Shown here: positions 61,621-64,000 of the stretch, in pieces
Position numbering within the stretch: position 1 is the stretch's first letter
How the letters are laid out: every line of letters starts with the position of its first letter
Assembly: GCA_003223395.1 (NCBI GenBank)
Contig: QHUZ01000025.1
Span: 1-64,000, forward strand
Length of the DNA: 64,000 nucleotides
Direction: 5' to 3'
Source of the DNA: Gemmatimonadota bacterium
GTDB lineage: Bacteria > Gemmatimonadota > Gemmatimonadetes > Gemmatimonadales > GWC2-71-9
Made by a program: the position numbers and the translations under genes
The notes under the pieces: model-generated
What the model was told of the DNA's origin: nothing
Seen by the model: only the letters and a program-made list of their open reading frames with translations
The model's database searches: none

Positions 61621-63255
61621 ATGGTCGGCGCTCTCCGCCGAATCGACCGTCTGTACCTCACGGCCGCCGCAGAGGAGGGAGTGTCTCGCGGACGGCTCCT
61701 GGTGGAGGACGCGTTCCGGATCGCGTCCTTTCCGGGCGAGGCGGAACATCGCGTGCTCGTGATCCGGCGCATCACCCTGGGCACGGTCGATCCCGATCGC
61801 AGCCCCGCGGCATTGGCGCCACTGATCGAAGAAGCGGTGCGATCGGCGGCGACCCGCGCCGTCAGCTTCGATGATCCCGCCGCGCCAACCGCGGACGTCG
61901 TGACGTTCCCGAACGCGCTGGCCGCGGCCGGGGCATTTGTGGAACGGGTGGCCAGCCGCCACACACCGGTCGAATGGTACTGGGAGAGCCTGCTCGAGCG
62001 ACCCATCCCGGTTGCCGAGCCGGGGGCGTGCATTCGCATCGCACTCGATCGGCTCCTCGAGCTACCAGGCGGAGCGGTGCACGTGGCCGCCGTGGTCAAC
62101 GTGTTACGGATTCGTGGCACCGTGGACCGAGTGCTCGACCTGCTGGAGCCGGGCCACGGTGAACGGTTGCTCGCCGCCTACAACCTGTCTGTCACGCCGC
62201 CCGCGCACGGCCCGGTCGCGGTGCGTGATGAAAAGCTCCTCGCCAGCGGAGCGCAGCCAGCCCTCCCACGGTGGCTGGCGGCAACTTCCGCGCTGCAGTG
62301 CTGGTACACGACCTTGGCCACCTGGACTGTCCGCTGGGGAGAAGCCGACCCCCGGACGCGCTGGCTCGCGGCAGCGGCACTGCTCAGCGCGCAGCCATCA
62401 CTGGTCACCCATCCGCAGTTGTCCACGCTCAGCCAGACGATCGTCAACGTCGTGCAGCACCGGGAAACGCCAACCAGACCGGCGCGCACGTACGACTCGG
62501 CGCGATGGCGTCCGCCGCCCTCGTCCCCATTTCTCGTCGTGGAGCCGATCCCTGAAGGTGAGAAGGCAGCGACAGACGAATCGCTCCCGACGTCGGTCGC
62601 CGTGCCGCCCCCGACCATGGATGTATCGGAGCACCCGGAACGTGCGCCGCGAACCGATCTGGCTATCCCGCCTCGCTCGACGGCTGCGATCGAGCGTGTT
62701 GCTCCGCCGAGCGTGTCGCCGGATACGGTGGACGTCCCTTTGGATATGAAAGAAGCATCTTCTGATCCCACTGGGCCCTCGTGGGAATCAGAGTTCCGTC
62801 CCACGACTGCTGGTGGGTTGCTCTTCGTCCTGCCCCTCTTGTCGCGGCTCGGGATTGTCGCGGCCCTTGTCGAAAATTCCGTGCTCGTCGAGGCCGACTT
62901 CGCGCGCCGGTTTCTGCTGTTCCTCGCAGACCGCGTGCGCGTACCAGACACCGATGGGATGCGTCAGGCCCTCGCCTCTTCTGAGCTCGACGCGGCCACT
63001 CCTGACGATTGGGCGCAGACCTTGGCGACATGGCTCACGCGCGTTCGCCGTTTGGCGCACCGCACGGCCGGAGTGGGCTTGCGCGCCCTGGTCATGCGCC
63101 CGGGCCAGGTCGCCGCGACTCGCACGCATATCGACGTCCTGCTACCGCTCGCTGATCTCGACATTCGTCTACGGCGCGTCGGGCTCGATATCGACCCGGG
63201 ATGGGTGCCGTGGTTGGGCCGCGTCGTGAGCTTCCGCTACGAGGGTGAGGCGTGA
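61621..63255 (+). CDS. CIS-associated hypothetical protein (544 aa)
   Basis: ATG 61621; 'MVGALRRIDRLYLTAAAEEGVSRGRLLVEDAFRIASFPGEAEHRVLVIRRITLG'; next to probable ATPase gene. Confidence 0.7.
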   Translation: MVGALRRIDRLYLTAAAEEGVSRGRLLVEDAFRIASFPGEAEHRVLVIRRITLGTVDPDRSPAALAPLIEEAVRSAATRAVSFDDPAAPTADVVTFPNALAAAGAFVERVASRHTPVEWYWESLLERPIPVAEPGACIRIALDRLLELPGGAVHVAAVVNVLRIRGTVDRVLDLLEPGHGERLLAAYNLSVTPPAHGPVAVRDEKLLASGAQPALPRWLAATSALQCWYTTLATWTVRWGEADPRTRWLAAAALLSAQPSLVTHPQLSTLSQTIVNVVQHRETPTRPARTYDSARWRPPPSSPFLVVEPIPEGEKAATDESLPTSVAVPPPTMDVSEHPERAPRTDLAIPPRSTAAIERVAPPSVSPDTVDVPLDMKEASSDPTGPSWESEFRPTTAGGLLFVLPLLSRLGIVAALVENSVLVEADFARRFLLFLADRVRVPDTDGMRQALASSELDAATPDDWAQTLATWLTRVRRLAHRTAGVGLRALVMRPGQVAATRTHIDVLLPLADLDIRLRRVGLDIDPGWVPWLGRVVSFRYEGEA

Positions 63256-64000
63256 CCGCGACGGTCCCGCGTCCTCGCGTCTCGGCTGCGCCGCTGGAGA
63301 GCGAAGCGCTGCGGCTGCGCGATTTCGCGCTCGCGGCGCTCGGGTCCACCGTCGTGGCACACGCGCGTGCGCAGCCTGCGTCTGCCGAGCTGGCGTTCCT
63401 GCTGCAGCATCTCGAAGCGGTTGGCGCCGCCGACGGGCATTGGGACGAAGGGCTAAGATCGTATCTCGCGGCGCCGAGGGCCGTTGACGCGCCGCTCTTC
63501 GCGCTCGCCGATCGTCTCAACCTCTCCGTAGTCGAGATGCTGGGCATCGAACTGGCTGCTGCGATCGAGCGCGACGCGATGGCGGGGCGTGCCGTGGCAT
63601 ACGTGCAGGCTCCAATCGGCGGCTCGCGACCGACGATGGGCTTGGTGGAGACCGCATTCGGACGCTTGGCCCTTTCGGGTCTCAGCGTCGGGGACATGAT
63701 CGTCACCGGGGCCGCGCTACGGACCGGTGTTCTTACACTCACCGGCGAGGGGGCACCGCTTCCCGAGCGCGCCATTACTGTCCCCATTCATCTGTGTGTC
63801 GCGCTCGATGATCGAGACGGCATGCCGCCAGGCGCGACGATTGGCCTCGAGCCGGAGAGCACCGTCCCACTGCCACCTTCCATGCTCGCGGAAGCCCAGC
63901 GGCAGGCGCTGGCTCTCGGAGCGACGCCGGGTCGTGTGTTGCTGATTCGGTCGGGCTCCGTGTTCGAGGCCCGGAGCGTTGCGCTCACTATCGCGGAGGC
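63252..64000 (+). CDS. Probable CIS AAA+ ATPase (Pvc15-like), N-terminal part, truncated by window end
   Basis: GTG 63252 overlapping upstream stop; open to window end (absent from track). 'LADRLNLSVVEMLGIELAAAIERDAMAGRAVAYVQAPIGGSRPTMGLVETAFG' resembles the N-terminal winged-helix region of CIS ATPases; no Walker motif is within the window. Confidence 0.6.
   Translation, partial: MTATVPRPRVSAAPLESEALRLRDFALAALGSTVVAHARAQPASAELAFLLQHLEAVGAADGHWDEGLRSYLAAPRAVDAPLFALADRLNLSVVEMLGIELAAAIERDAMAGRAVAYVQAPIGGSRPTMGLVETAFGRLALSGLSVGDMIVTGAALRTGVLTLTGEGAPLPERAITVPIHLCVALDDRDGMPPGATIGLEPESTVPLPPSMLAEAQRQALALGATPGRVLLIRSGSVFEARSVALTIAE

Noticed and set aside
37669-64000. Interpretation as an ordinary contractile prophage (Mu/P2-like)
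   Set aside because: No capsid, portal, terminase, integrase, replication or lysis-cassette genes visible; DUF4255 and the probable ATPase fit a CIS. The GH19 enzyme alone is insufficient evidence for a phage

Overview
High-GC bacterial chromosome segment; gene content suggests a Gram-negative, possibly Gemmatimonadota-like, host, but taxonomy is inference. No rRNA, tRNA or CRISPR array was recognised. (1) 0-29 kb is mostly housekeeping and metabolism: a PtsN-like EIIA, aspS, PhoH, a PgpH-type HD protein, ybeY, two CorC/HlyC-type CBS proteins, mgtE, and a methylmalonyl-CoA module (meaB, split mutase, a bacterial eRF1-like protein, acyl-CoA carboxylase beta). It also holds a TPP II-like S8 peptidase, AtuA-type genes with an enoyl-CoA hydratase, a bacilliredoxin, a methyltransferase, a minus-strand VWA lipoprotein/membrane pair, a GroES-like protein, a DUF1003 protein, a prolyl oligopeptidase and a short RecQ. 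(2) 28.8-37.4 kb is an accessory stretch: a NarL/FixJ regulator preceded by a near-ideal CRP/FNR-type palindrome, a GH19 endolysin-like protein, a trypsin-like protease and other exported or envelope proteins, including an RCC1-repeat lipoprotein and a beta-barrel protein. (3) 37.6 kb to the window end is a long, translationally coupled contractile injection system (CIS, phage-tail-like) operon. It encodes a degenerate receiver, DUF4255/Pvc16, two sheaths, two tubes, a Pvc7-like tube-initiator with a Gly/Ala-rich tail, a 59-aa protein missed by the ORF track, a gpD-like hub, a gp5-like spike, a protein ending in a strong hydrophobic segment, gp25, a gpJ-like protein and a gpI-like protein fused to a propeller-like region. 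Three large proteins sharing an N-terminal module follow, and the start of a probable AAA+ ATPase runs off the window. This CIS variant is the most interesting system here. All family calls come from reading translations; no database search was possible.
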